From Schleiferiaceae bacterium (GTDB lineage: Bacteria; Bacteroidota; Bacteroidia; Flavobacteriales; Schleiferiaceae): a DNA stretch of 24,160 nt. Every line of letters begins with the position of its first letter. Within the stretch, counting starts at the first letter, position 1. The notes beneath the pieces were generated by a model, which was given only the letters and a program-made list of their open reading frames with translations, was not told the DNA's origin and did no database searches. This document shows, one piece after another, positions 1-7,968 of this stretch. The stretch is taken from assembly GCA_022424815.1 (NCBI GenBank), contig JAKMGS010000011.1, positions 1-24,160 on the forward strand. The letters run 5' to 3'. The translations under genes and the position numbers were made by a program.

Positions 1-207
1 AGTCCCGACCTAGAATTGCCCTCACAAACGGATATGTTAGGGGCTAAGGCAGAATTTATTCAAGCGACGTATAGAAAGTTCTTGCTTCGTGAACCTTCGA
101 GCTTTGAAGAGGCCTATTGGGTGAGTCAATTGACTGAAAACCCCAATCTTTCCGTCAAAGACGTGTATTACATATTTATGACCAGCCAAGAATACAAATA
201 CTATTAA
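1..207 (+). CDS. C-terminal end of an unidentified protein (partial, cut by left edge)
   Basis: The frame is open from the first base of the window to a TAA at 205-207, so this is the last 68 residues of a longer protein and no true start is visible (an in-frame TTG at 16 and ATG at 34 are probably internal). The tail has a helical pattern, YRKFLLREPSSFEEAYW followed by a segment ending TSQEYKYY, that loosely resembles the DUF4214-type repeat (a Y-R/x-F-L-x-R-E-P core, then S-x-E-Y). That resemblance is weak. It ends 3 nt before a Tat-exported DUF1501-like gene, so the two are almost certainly co-transcribed. In other bacteria DUF1501 genes often follow a DUF1800 or DUF1553 partner, and this gene holds that position, but I cannot assign it to either family from this tail. 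Confidence 0.7.
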   Translation, partial: SPDLELPSQTDMLGAKAEFIQATYRKFLLREPSSFEEAYWVSQLTENPNLSVKDVYYIFMTSQEYKYY

Positions 208-210
208 ACC

Positions 211-1506
211 ATGGACAGAAGGAGTTTTTTGAAAAAATCAGCGCTGGGTACCATGGGATTTGCTGTGCCAACTATTTTACCCACAGGGAGTTTGTTCGCT
301 GCCACGGGATCTAGACGCGCTAATCATGTGGTATTCTGTCTTTTTGCTGGGGGCGTGCGTAATGTGGAATCTATATTCAAGAACGAGGGGAACTTGATGC
401 CTGCGATGCTTAAAGGGAATTCAAGTATCAGCAGTGATATTGCGGGTGGTATCAACAGCATGCCGAATAGCCCGTTGTCCGAAACATTACAGGAATACGG
501 CACATTATTTACAAACGTAAAGTTCATAGATGGCCCCACAGGGCACTTCAATGGACATACTTCGGCCATCACAGGTCAACACACTACATCCACATTGAGT
601 CTGCGGGACAATCCACCATTTCCGACTGTTTTTGAGTTGTATCGCAAACACAATTCTCCAACTCACGCGGCAAAAAATGCTTGGTGGGTGAGCAGAAGTA
701 ACAACTTATACCCCTTATTGAATCATAGTACAGACCCTTCTTATGGAGTGCAATATGCCGCAAATCAGATTGCGCCAAATGCTTTTTTTAGTTGGGATGT
801 AAGTGCAAATCTCAAGCACGAACTAGAGTTTACCGGGTCCAAAACTGAAACCATAGAAGATCTACGGAAATTCATGGACAGTAATTTCACCAGTCCCATT
901 TCATTGAACAATGGCGTCGTGAACAGTACCCAAGATCGGGCAGCCATATCGAATTGGATTACCTCCATTCAAGATAAGGTAACCAGCGGCCAATTAAGCA
1001 ATCCATGGGCGGTTAACCCTTGGATGAGTGGCGATCAGTACAACATCTTTTATGCTGAAGAATTAATCAAATCCTTCCAGCCCGAGTTGCTTGTCGTTAG
1101 CCTATTTGATGTGGATACGGCTCACTCGAATTTTACTGAATATTGTAATGCCTTACATCGCGCAGATTATGGCGTCGCCCACTTATGGGATACGATCCAA
1201 AATACACCCGGAATGAAAGATGATACTGTATTAATCATCATGCCTGAGATAGGAAGGAATCAGACCAGCAATAATTTGGTAGATACGTACGGACGTTTGG
1301 GTCTTGACCATACGAATGGGGATCCCTTGTCGAGGGATGTATTCTGCATGGTAGTGGGGCCTCCGGGAGTGGTCCATCAAGATAAAATGGTGAATTCCTT
1401 GCATGCTACTGTGGATGTGGTGCCTACCATAGCCGATATACTAGGTTTTGAGCAGGATATTCCTTTCTCGCTGCCAGGTCAATCATTAGTAAGTGCCTTC
1501 GTATGA
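211..1506 (+). CDS. Tat-exported DUF1501 / alkaline-phosphatase-superfamily-like protein
   Basis: The 431-residue protein starts with a twin-arginine signal (RRSFLKKS at residues 3-10, then a hydrophobic stretch to about residue 30), so it should be exported folded by Tat. The mature part resembles DUF1501, a branch of the alkaline phosphatase/sulfatase superfamily. Visible possible metal-ligand stations are D300-V-D302-x2-H305, the MPEIGRN block at 344-350 (DUF1501 proteins usually have SEFGRT here), D366-H367, and a late H398 in a segment SLHATVDVVPTIADILG. The nucleophile region near the N-terminus is not obvious, so enzymatic activity and substrate are unknown. The start at 211 is favoured because the Tat motif begins at residue 3. 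Its 3' end overlaps the next gene by 4 nt (ATGA), which suggests translational coupling with a cytochrome-like lipoprotein. Confidence 0.8.
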   Translation: MDRRSFLKKSALGTMGFAVPTILPTGSLFAATGSRRANHVVFCLFAGGVRNVESIFKNEGNLMPAMLKGNSSISSDIAGGINSMPNSPLSETLQEYGTLFTNVKFIDGPTGHFNGHTSAITGQHTTSTLSLRDNPPFPTVFELYRKHNSPTHAAKNAWWVSRSNNLYPLLNHSTDPSYGVQYAANQIAPNAFFSWDVSANLKHELEFTGSKTETIEDLRKFMDSNFTSPISLNNGVVNSTQDRAAISNWITSIQDKVTSGQLSNPWAVNPWMSGDQYNIFYAEELIKSFQPELLVVSLFDVDTAHSNFTEYCNALHRADYGVAHLWDTIQNTPGMKDDTVLIIMPEIGRNQTSNNLVDTYGRLGLDHTNGDPLSRDVFCMVVGPPGVVHQDKMVNSLHATVDVVPTIADILGFEQDIPFSLPGQSLVSAFV

Positions 1507-2381
1507 TGAAAAGAGCCTACTTTTTTTTGATTCTCATTGCGGTTATTTCTTGTACACGAGAGCAACCGCCTAATCCCTTTGATATAGGAGCAGGAGAGCC
1601 TGTAGATACGAATAGCCTCGTAGGATTTGCTGCTTTACATGAGAAGTTTCTCGAGCCTAGGTGCGCGAATCCCGCCTGTCATGACGGCACTTTCGAGCCT
1701 GATTTCCGTACCGTCGAAGGCAGTTATAATACTCTAGTGTATCACCCGGTCATAAAGAATGATGCCAATGGTACGTACGAGTACCGTGTAGTCCCTGGAG
1801 ATGTAAACCAAAGCTGGTTGATCAACAGACTGATGACATCAAACGATACCTTGGGACGAATGCCGTTGTACGGAGAGCCGTTGACTTGGGATGAAGTGAA
1901 AGAGTTTTCAGATTGGATTTTAGCCGGTTCCCCAGATGCTCGAGGAAATTTACCTGTGGAGCCTAATGAAGTCCCAAGATTCGAGTGGTACGTAGCTTTT
2001 TCTGGCAATGTGAATTGGTCTAATTGGAATAGCAATAGGATAGACAACAGCCGCAGCGGCTGGGAATACCCGTTCCCAGTAGAAGATTCGGATACACTCC
2101 GTTTTTTGTTCCATATGGATGACGATGCTACAGATCCTGCACAATTTCCTAATGTGAAATTTTGGCTTGCTTCAGATGATCAGTACAATAATGCAATTTC
2201 GTATTCTGCCACCGCCTTTGTTGGTAATTACTGGACCGTTGCATTTCCTCCGAATACATTTACCACAGGAGATACGAATTATTTTTACTTAGAGTTTTCT
2301 GATGGCATTCATGACATAGAAGCACCGGAGCTTGATTCTCCTTGGTGGTACAAGGACCATTGTAGTTTTTACATCGAATGA
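1503..2381 (+). CDS. Lipoprotein with a single CX4CH haem-type motif (cytochrome c-like)
   Basis: The 292-residue protein has a lipoprotein signal (VISC, acylated Cys17; CTRE follows) and should be a membrane-anchored periplasmic or outer-membrane protein. The motif C54-ANPA-C59-H60 is CX4CH rather than the usual CXXCH. The following region has the feel of the planctomycete-type cytochrome c domain: a VVPGDVNQSWLINRL stretch, a later M in GRMPLYGE that could be the distal haem ligand, then L-T-W-D-E-V-x2-F-S-D-W-I, as in proteins where W-I-x-x-G closes the domain. The C-terminal 130 residues form an aromatic-rich, probably beta-sandwich region with no recognised family. Two start codons fit (1503 and 1506, ATGATGA at the end of the upstream gene). 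It also overlaps the next lipoprotein by 4 nt. Covalent haem attachment is an inference. Confidence 0.75.
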   Translation: MMKRAYFFLILIAVISCTREQPPNPFDIGAGEPVDTNSLVGFAALHEKFLEPRCANPACHDGTFEPDFRTVEGSYNTLVYHPVIKNDANGTYEYRVVPGDVNQSWLINRLMTSNDTLGRMPLYGEPLTWDEVKEFSDWILAGSPDARGNLPVEPNEVPRFEWYVAFSGNVNWSNWNSNRIDNSRSGWEYPFPVEDSDTLRFLFHMDDDATDPAQFPNVKFWLASDDQYNNAISYSATAFVGNYWTVAFPPNTFTTGDTNYFYLEFSDGIHDIEAPELDSPWWYKDHCSFYIE

Positions 2382-2806
2382 TAAAGCAGATTGTCTTCTT
2401 ATTTTCCTTAGTCTTGGCAGTAGCCAGTTGCGATAGGAACAAATACGCTCCGCAAATCTCTTTGGAGGAGGTAGGACCAGAACAAGTAGTGGCCTTAGAG
2501 GATAGTATTTACATGCGAATAGGGTTTTATGATAAGGATGGAGATTTGGGCGAAAATTTCACGGATGATAAAAATCTGTTCGTGGTTGATCAACGACTTA
2601 ACCTGGCGCACGAATTCAGAATTTCGAACATTGTTCCCGGCGGGGCAGACGTTCCTATTCAAGGATTTTTAGAATGGACCATTCCAAGTGTGTATATTAC
2701 CAATGGAAATGCTTCACAGAAGGTCAACTATTCCATTTATGTGGTAGATCGTGCCGGAAACCAAAGCAATATACTTGGAACGCCTACCATCACGATAATC
2801 GAATAG
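2378..2806 (+). CDS. Small lipoprotein, Bacteroidota type, unknown function
   Basis: The 142-residue protein has a clear lipoprotein signal peptide (lipobox AVASC, Cys18, then DRN). The mature part looks like a single immunoglobulin-like or beta-sandwich domain: it contains DKDGDLGEN, the acidic turn seen in many Bacteroidota surface lipoproteins, and ends in VDRAGNQSNILGTPTITI, a typical last-strand pattern of such domains. No catalytic motif is visible. It starts inside the stop codon of the cytochrome-like lipoprotein (ATGA) and its stop is only 2 nt before the symporter start, so it sits in the middle of a co-transcribed unit. A binding or structural partner of the neighbouring exported proteins is the simplest guess. 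Confidence 0.75.
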   Translation: MIKQIVFLFSLVLAVASCDRNKYAPQISLEEVGPEQVVALEDSIYMRIGFYDKDGDLGENFTDDKNLFVVDQRLNLAHEFRISNIVPGGADVPIQGFLEWTIPSVYITNGNASQKVNYSIYVVDRAGNQSNILGTPTITIIE

Positions 2807-2808
2807 TC

Positions 2809-4170
2809 ATGACCACTACCACCTTAGTACTCGTTCTTGTAGGCTTCACTATCGTCGGAATTTTATTGGGAAGAATGACTTCTACAAAATCTGTAGACGA
2901 CTTTGCTCTTGGGGGTAGAAGTATGGGTTTTTTCCCTTCTTTGATGACCCTAAGCGGAACGTTTGTGAGTGCGGTAACGCTTATGGTCTATACCAGTTTC
3001 GTCTACATCTACGGTATTTCTGCGGCCTGGATTTTTATAGGCTATACTATTGGTTTTTTGATATTTATACCTTTTGCATTAAAGTTGTATCGATTAGGAG
3101 TTGAGCATGGATTCTTCACCTTGACGGATTATTTCGTGTTTCGTTACGGCCGTAAAACCGCCCGCTGGGTCATCGGTACCATCTTCGTGTGGTACGTGGG
3201 GTTATTGAGTACTCAATTACTGGTTGGATCCAACCTTCTCAATGAACTAGGCGGCATCCCTGTGAACATTGCCAAGGTTAGTATGCTCGTATGTGTATTG
3301 ACCTATCTATTGGTCGGTGGCTTTGGTTCGGTGGTAAAGACTGATATGTTCCAATTTATGGTCATCTTCCTCGTACTCATCCTAGTCAGTTTGACCATAC
3401 AGCAAGGGGGAGATGTACCGGAAGAAATGTATGAGCCTTTCAACGCGGGGCCTGTGAATATCGTGGCGTTCTTGCTTTTAGGTATCCTCACGCCTTTTGC
3501 CACTCAAGATTATTGGCAGAAAGTTTTCGCGATGAAAAATGAAAAAGTAGTAAAGCAAAGCTTTGGCGTTGGGGCAGGGGTGAACATTCTACTGACAGTG
3601 GCGCTCACCTATGTGGGTTTAATAGCTAGGGCCCAATTTCCCATTTCAGAAGGCATCACCAATGAACATGCGGAAATGATGGTGTTGCGCACCTTTACGG
3701 AATTGGTCCCGCCAGAATTTCAAATTGCCGTTCTCATCGCCTTTTTCGCAGCCATCCTTAGTACTTCAGACACGTATTTGTTCCTGCTTAGCTTGAATGT
3801 CACGAATGATCTATTTCCAAACAAGGAGGAGAGTGCACAGGAGGGGATTCAGCGCATTCGTAAGGCCTTGGTGATCGTGGGGATCCTCGCCCTGCTCATC
3901 GCCCTGTTCTTCCAGCGAATCGAGGACATTGTGGTCACGTTTAAGGCGCTGGGTATAGGTATATCCCCAGTGATCTTCTATGAATGGGCTGGAAAGCACG
4001 ACAGACAGAGTTTGGTGCGTGCCCTGGTGGTCATGACCATCGTTAGCTTGTCCGCGAGTTTGTGGATGATGTACACGGCGGGTAAGATAGATCCAGCAAT
4101 TGCCTTTGTGAGTATAGGGACTTCTTCGGTGGTCTACGGTTTTAGCTATGCTTTGAGAAAAAAGGCATAA
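2809..4170 (+). CDS. Sodium:solute symporter (SSS family)
   Basis: The 453-residue protein is almost entirely hydrophobic helices with the layout of the SSS family (PF00474): an N-terminal FALGGRSMGFFP block at 32-43, a GGFGSVVKTDMFQFMV segment at 170-185 that matches the conserved GG-x-x-A/S-V-x-x-T-D-x-x-Q block, and ILSTSDTYLF at 317-325, where S318/T319 and neighbours correspond to the helix 8 sodium-site motif. It should import an organic solute with Na+ across the inner membrane; the substrate cannot be read from sequence. The frame stays open upstream to 2674, but the ATG at 2809, 2 nt after the preceding stop, gives the right N-terminus; earlier codons overlap the lipoprotein out of frame. 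It is the last gene of the left cluster and probably supplies uptake for whatever the exported proteins process. Confidence 0.88.
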   Translation: MTTTTLVLVLVGFTIVGILLGRMTSTKSVDDFALGGRSMGFFPSLMTLSGTFVSAVTLMVYTSFVYIYGISAAWIFIGYTIGFLIFIPFALKLYRLGVEHGFFTLTDYFVFRYGRKTARWVIGTIFVWYVGLLSTQLLVGSNLLNELGGIPVNIAKVSMLVCVLTYLLVGGFGSVVKTDMFQFMVIFLVLILVSLTIQQGGDVPEEMYEPFNAGPVNIVAFLLLGILTPFATQDYWQKVFAMKNEKVVKQSFGVGAGVNILLTVALTYVGLIARAQFPISEGITNEHAEMMVLRTFTELVPPEFQIAVLIAFFAAILSTSDTYLFLLSLNVTNDLFPNKEESAQEGIQRIRKALVIVGILALLIALFFQRIEDIVVTFKALGIGISPVIFYEWAGKHDRQSLVRALVVMTIVSLSASLWMMYTAGKIDPAIAFVSIGTSSVVYGFSYALRKKA

Positions 4171-4193
4171 AAAAACCCGCTCTACGAGCGGGT
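4171..4193 (-). terminator. Intrinsic terminator, minus strand
   Basis: The hairpin ACCCGCTC-TAC-GAGCGGGT (arms 4175-4182 and 4186-4193) is perfect over 8 bp with a 3-nt loop. The run of seven A on the plus strand (4169-4175) becomes a U-run right after the hairpin on a minus-strand transcript, so it is best read as a terminator for the minus strand. On the plus strand the hairpin follows the symporter stop directly but is followed by AACATG and not a T-run, so it would stop symporter transcription less efficiently. Confidence 0.85.
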
Positions 4194-4214
4194 AACATGT
4201 TAAACTCAATAAGT

Positions 4215-4322
4215 TTAGGTAAAAAGCTCTTCTACTGGGCTATTATCCGTCTCCTCGACTTGTGTTTGGGGCAGCCCTTCAATGACCACAACGGGCTTTT
4301 GAATAGTTTTAAAAGGGTACAT
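4215..4322 (-). CDS. Possible small protein, 35 residues, unknown
   Basis: A short frame reads MYPFKTIQKPVVVIEGLP and continues with a Glu-rich tail ending VEELFT (35 residues). No family is recognised. What supports it is context: the ATG lies about 23 nt after the end of a good Bacteroidota promoter (TTG-N19-TATATTTA), the frame is closed upstream by a TAA so this is the first ATG, and the stop is followed 21 nt later by a strong minus-strand terminator. Together these make a compact promoter-gene-terminator unit. The residue mix (Val/Ile core, many Glu/Gln/Thr) looks protein-like. Alternatives are a non-coding RNA of about 170 nt using the same promoter and terminator, or the 3' UTR of the upstream T9SS gene with a chance frame. 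Confidence 0.45.
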   Translation of the reverse strand: MYPFKTIQKPVVVIEGLPQTQVEETDNSPVEELFT

Positions 4323-4346
4323 AATTATTTCGTTATGGTTGGTTAT

Positions 4347-4360
4347 GGTATAAATATACC
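4347..4360. repeat. Inverted repeat over the small-gene promoter
   Basis: GGTATA-AA-TATACC has 6-bp arms around a 2-nt centre. It covers the proposed -7 box (4351-4358), which is where a repressor would be expected to bind. It may also be chance, since the -7 box itself is AT-rich. Confidence 0.35.
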
Positions 4361-4380
4361 AATATTATGCCCAAGATCAA
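4351..4380 (-). promoter_or_regulatory. Bacteroidota-type promoter driving the small gene/RNA
   Basis: On the minus strand TTG (4380-4378) is followed by exactly 19 nt and then TATATTTA (4358-4351), one base from the Bacteroidota -7 consensus TAnnTTTG with the usual -33 TTG. It is the only candidate in this window where both elements occur with the expected spacing. Confidence 0.5.
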
Positions 4381-4431
4381 GGTTATGAACAATAAATGAC
4401 AGTTTATTAACAGTCCCTTAAGTAAATACGC

Positions 4432-6324
4432 TTAGAGTCGAACGAGGCGTGCGACTTTTTCAAATCCGGCATCACCTTGAATTTTGATAATGTACACGCC
4501 TTGGCTCAAGGTGCTCATGTCGAGGAACAGTTCTGCAGGACCTCTAGGGAGAAGGCGGCCCGCAAGTTCTTGCACTAATTGACCATTTTCATAGTACAGG
4601 CGAGCTTCGATGTTTTGTTCCACCTCCAAGTTGAACTCAACCGTTACAATGCTGTTGTCCGCCACAGGGTTTGGGAAAATACGACCCCCATCCGGATGGA
4701 GTGGAACCACGGTATCATTGCTGAATACTTGGGAAATGAAGGTGCGGTTTTGGTTTGGGCCGTCCCCATAGAATCCCGCCATCCAAGATTCTGAAGGTAT
4801 GAGCTCACCGTTGGCATCGAACATCGGCTGTACGGCGAAATAATCGCCCCAACGCTCGTAACTATCGCTGTGTCGATCCACATAGGTCGTGCCGTTTTTC
4901 AAATCGATAGGGTCAGAGAAGGTGGTGTCGTTACCGATCAATACCGCGCCCATCCCTGGATGATCGTCGATGGAGGAGAAGTTAAATCCAATCAAACATT
5001 GCGTTTGCTTGGGATGTACTCCGGTCCAAGTAATATTTGGATAGGCCAAATCGCGCACGGGATCCCACAATACGCGCCCCGTAACCTTGGGCGATGTAGT
5101 AACATTCGAAATGAAACCATGGTAAATCCCGGCATTGGCATTATTGCCGTGCGCTGTTGTACTTACAAATTGGATCCAATCGTCTTTCTGAATAGCGCCC
5201 AAAACGCGGCCGTCATTGGTCTGTAGTCCCTTGGTAGCATCGCTCGTATCTGTATCACCTTGCTTGCCGTTTGGCGGTACGCCATAGGGCAAATTCGTGA
5301 CCAGGGCTTGCACATCCACTGTGGTGTCCACATCGCCCTCGTTCAGCGTTACAAGGAAGATGGTGTCGTTTTGAAGGTCAAAGTTCCTATTGCTCAAGAA
5401 TTGAAGACGATCCGCAATATTGTCGTGCCCTCGAACGGCGTGGAGGTTGCGTACTAATCGGCCGTTGTGCTTGATTTGTGTGTAGACCGTGGCCATCACA
5501 TTTCCTCCGCTGAAACCGGCCACTTTGTCCAAATGCCAAATCACAGATCCGTCGAAACCAACCTGCCAGCTCACATTAGGAATGATAAGGTTACCCGTAA
5601 TGACTACGCCCGTTTCACTTAGGGCCACGGCAGGGAAATCCGTCCAGCGGTTATTATCTAGCGGGTTTCCGTCCAAGCGGTACACGTGCCATGGATCCGC
5701 CGGGTCGTTGGTGGAACTAAAACATACGATGATTTTGCTGTTAGCAGCATCATTATCCTTCAAGAATACTAATACGAACCTATCCTGAGTAGGGTCGTAG
5801 ATAAGCTTAGGATCGTAGTAGTTCTCAAAGCTCGAACCGTTCGCCATTTGCTGCAGGCTGAACAAGCCAACAGGACTGGGCATCACCAAATCTCCCGTAT
5901 GGATGTCCTGTGCCCAAAACACACTATTCACCGCAGCACACAAGATTCCGTCCTTGCTGATGGCCATGGCGTTGTCGTTGGGAATACCTCCGCTAAAATC
6001 AAAAGGATTGCCTTGAGGAGTTAACCTGTAAATGGAAGTCCCGTATCCGGCAGTGGGTGCTGGAGTGGTCGTGGTTTTATTCTTCACGGTACTCGCCGGG
6101 AAATTTCGATAATTCTGTGCTGCCTTTTGCGCTGCTAAAAAGCTCTTATAGCCCTCTCCCCCAGGAACGGGAGCCCCCGTAGGATAGAGGAAGGAAATCA
6201 CCCCTGGGTTGGCCGTGCGCGGATCAAAGGTGCCAGCGTACTCAATAGAAATACGCTTTTGTTGCATGCTTTGTGCGAAGAGCGTCGTGGTGCTCAACAG
6301 GAATACGACGAGTAGTTTTTTCAT
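4432..6324 (-). CDS. Secreted protein with T9SS type A sorting domain
   Basis: The 630-residue protein has a Sec signal peptide (MKKLLVVFLLSTTTLFAQS, cleavage near residue 18) and a C-terminal T9SS sorting domain from about residue 545: the typical IFPNPVADNS opening at 549, then LYYENGQLVQEL and the closing GVYIIKI plus a basic tail. The middle, about 400 residues, has repeated strands such as YDPKLIYDPTQDRFVLVFL and SSTNDPADPWHVYRLDG, a pattern seen in sialidase-like or other beta-propeller secreted Bacteroidota proteins, but no catalytic residues can be assigned. It would cross the outer membrane by type IX secretion and be released or anchored on the cell surface. Its ATG overlaps the stop of the carboxylase gene by 1 nt (TGATG), so it is probably translated from the same mRNA, an odd partnership. 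Confidence 0.85.
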   Translation of the reverse strand: MKKLLVVFLLSTTTLFAQSMQQKRISIEYAGTFDPRTANPGVISFLYPTGAPVPGGEGYKSFLAAQKAAQNYRNFPASTVKNKTTTTPAPTAGYGTSIYRLTPQGNPFDFSGGIPNDNAMAISKDGILCAAVNSVFWAQDIHTGDLVMPSPVGLFSLQQMANGSSFENYYDPKLIYDPTQDRFVLVFLKDNDAANSKIIVCFSSTNDPADPWHVYRLDGNPLDNNRWTDFPAVALSETGVVITGNLIIPNVSWQVGFDGSVIWHLDKVAGFSGGNVMATVYTQIKHNGRLVRNLHAVRGHDNIADRLQFLSNRNFDLQNDTIFLVTLNEGDVDTTVDVQALVTNLPYGVPPNGKQGDTDTSDATKGLQTNDGRVLGAIQKDDWIQFVSTTAHGNNANAGIYHGFISNVTTSPKVTGRVLWDPVRDLAYPNITWTGVHPKQTQCLIGFNFSSIDDHPGMGAVLIGNDTTFSDPIDLKNGTTYVDRHSDSYERWGDYFAVQPMFDANGELIPSESWMAGFYGDGPNQNRTFISQVFSNDTVVPLHPDGGRIFPNPVADNSIVTVEFNLEVEQNIEARLYYENGQLVQELAGRLLPRGPAELFLDMSTLSQGVYIIKIQGDAGFEKVARLVRL

Positions 6325-7949
6325 CAGGTTTGAATTACTCCAGGGTTGTAGCGTGGAATATCGGGATTATGATTGGCCATTCCAATACCATAACTCAACC
6401 AATGTCTGGTTTTCGCTGGATCAATGACCGCATCTACCCAAAGTCTAGAAGCGGCATAATACGGGCTCATCTGCGCTTCATAGCGCGCCTCAATCTTCTC
6501 TTGTAGCTCTTTCAGCGCCTTTGGGTCCAATTCTTCCCCAGCGGCCTTCAGCCTAGATTTTTCAATTTGTAAAAGCACCTTAGCTGCCTGAGCACCACCC
6601 ATTACGGCAAGCTTGGCGTTTGGCCAAGCCAGAATAAGTCTCGGGTCGTAAGCCGTTCCGTTCATAGCGTAATTCCCCGCACCGAAGCTGTTGCCGGTGA
6701 TAACGGTGAATTTCGGCACCGTAGAATTGGCCACAGCATTGACCATTTTCGCGCCATCTTTAATAATGCCGCCGTGCTCACTCTTCGAGCCAACCATAAA
6801 ACCAGTAACATCTTGCAGGAAGATGAGCGGGATGCGCTTTTGGTTACAATTGGCCACAAAACGAGCTGCCTTGTCGGCACTGTCGCTGTAAATCACACCA
6901 CCAATCTGCATTTCGCCATTGGCGTTTTTAATGATCGACCTGTTGTTCGCGACAATGCCCACGGCCCAGCCGTCTATTCGGGCATAGCCACAATGTATGG
7001 TTTGTCCATAGGACTCCTTATATGGCTGCCAGCTGTCCGCATCAACAATACATTCAATGATAGGCATATTATCGAAAGGCTTGCCGTCGTGGGGGATGTA
7101 CCCGTAAATATCTTCGCTAGAATGCTTAGGCGCGACCGATGCTATTCGATCAAACCCCGCTTTCGGGAACGCACCTTGTTTACTGACCAATCCTTTAATG
7201 GTATCCAGCGCCTCTGCATCGTTTTCACACTTGTAATCCGTTACTCCGCTGATATCACAGTGGGTGTCGGCGCCTCCTAATGTCTCATTGTCGATGTCCT
7301 CACCGATCGCGGCTTTGACTAAATACGAGCCGGCCAGGAAAATGCTTCCAGAACCTTTGACAATCAAACTCTCGTCAGACATAATGGGCAAATATGCCCC
7401 GCCCGCCACACAACTCCCCATGATCGCAGAAATCTGCGGAACGCCCATACTGGAGAGCACGGCATTGTTGCGGAATATGCGCCCGAAGTGCTCCCGGTCG
7501 GGGAAGATCTCATCTTGCAGAGGCAGGAAAACACCCGCGCTATCCACCAAATAGATGATGGGGAGGCGATTCTCTATGGCAATTTGCTGTGCTCTGAGGT
7601 TCTTCTTTCCCGTGATGGGGAACCAGGCGCCCGCTTTCACTGTGGCATCATTGGCCACGACAATGCATTGGCGCCCTTTGATGTAGGCCAATACGACGAC
7701 CACGCCTCCGGCGGGACATCCGCCATACTCCTCATACATGCCATCGCCCGCAAAGGAGGCAATTTCTAGACAGGGTTGTTTGGGATCGACGAGGTAAGCG
7801 ATGCGCTCACGAGCAGTAAGCTTGCCTTGATCGCGTTGTTTTTGAATTTTGGCGGCACCTCCGCCCAATTCTACTTGGGCCTGACGCTTCCTCAATTCAC
7901 TGAGCAAGAGCCTCAGCTCGTCGTCATTTTTGTTGAAGGATAGGTTCAT
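6324..7949 (-). CDS. Acyl-CoA carboxylase, carboxyltransferase subunit (methylcrotonoyl-CoA carboxylase beta-like)
   Basis: The 541-residue protein carries the two crotonase-like halves of a biotin-dependent carboxyltransferase. The N-half has VDSAGVFLPLQDEIFPDREH (residues 135-154) followed by FGRIF, and the oxyanion region GSCVAGGAY (178-186); the C-half has DVTGFMVG (380-387), GIIKDGAKMVNAVA and GNSFGAGNYAMNG (419-431), then WPNAKLAVMGG (442-451). These closely follow methylcrotonoyl-CoA carboxylase beta (leucine breakdown), more than propionyl-CoA carboxylase. It transfers CO2 from carboxybiotin to an acyl-CoA. No biotin carboxylase or biotin carrier gene is in view. An in-frame TTG at 7979 would overlap the previous gene; I prefer ATG at 7949, 19 nt after that gene's stop. 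The exact acyl-CoA substrate is inferred. Confidence 0.88.
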   Translation of the reverse strand: MNLSFNKNDDELRLLLSELRKRQAQVELGGGAAKIQKQRDQGKLTARERIAYLVDPKQPCLEIASFAGDGMYEEYGGCPAGGVVVVLAYIKGRQCIVVANDATVKAGAWFPITGKKNLRAQQIAIENRLPIIYLVDSAGVFLPLQDEIFPDREHFGRIFRNNAVLSSMGVPQISAIMGSCVAGGAYLPIMSDESLIVKGSGSIFLAGSYLVKAAIGEDIDNETLGGADTHCDISGVTDYKCENDAEALDTIKGLVSKQGAFPKAGFDRIASVAPKHSSEDIYGYIPHDGKPFDNMPIIECIVDADSWQPYKESYGQTIHCGYARIDGWAVGIVANNRSIIKNANGEMQIGGVIYSDSADKAARFVANCNQKRIPLIFLQDVTGFMVGSKSEHGGIIKDGAKMVNAVANSTVPKFTVITGNSFGAGNYAMNGTAYDPRLILAWPNAKLAVMGGAQAAKVLLQIEKSRLKAAGEELDPKALKELQEKIEARYEAQMSPYYAASRLWVDAVIDPAKTRHWLSYGIGMANHNPDIPRYNPGVIQT

Positions 7950-7968
7950 GAATGTGATGTGGTTCTTG

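Noticed and set aside
3811..4209. Minus-strand frame of 132 codons inside the symporter gene
   Set aside because: Fully antisense to conserved transmembrane helices, with His- and Gln-rich low-complexity content; it also covers the terminator hairpin.
4395..4412. Possible hairpin after the T9SS gene (GACAGTT ... AACAGTC)
   Set aside because: The arms are not complementary: on the minus strand ACTGT appears as a direct repeat, so no stem forms and it is not a terminator.
6774..7280. Plus-strand frame of 168 codons inside the carboxyltransferase gene
   Set aside because: It is antisense to strongly conserved carboxyltransferase codons, has no family resemblance and no promoter; it reads as a shadow of GC-rich coding sequence.
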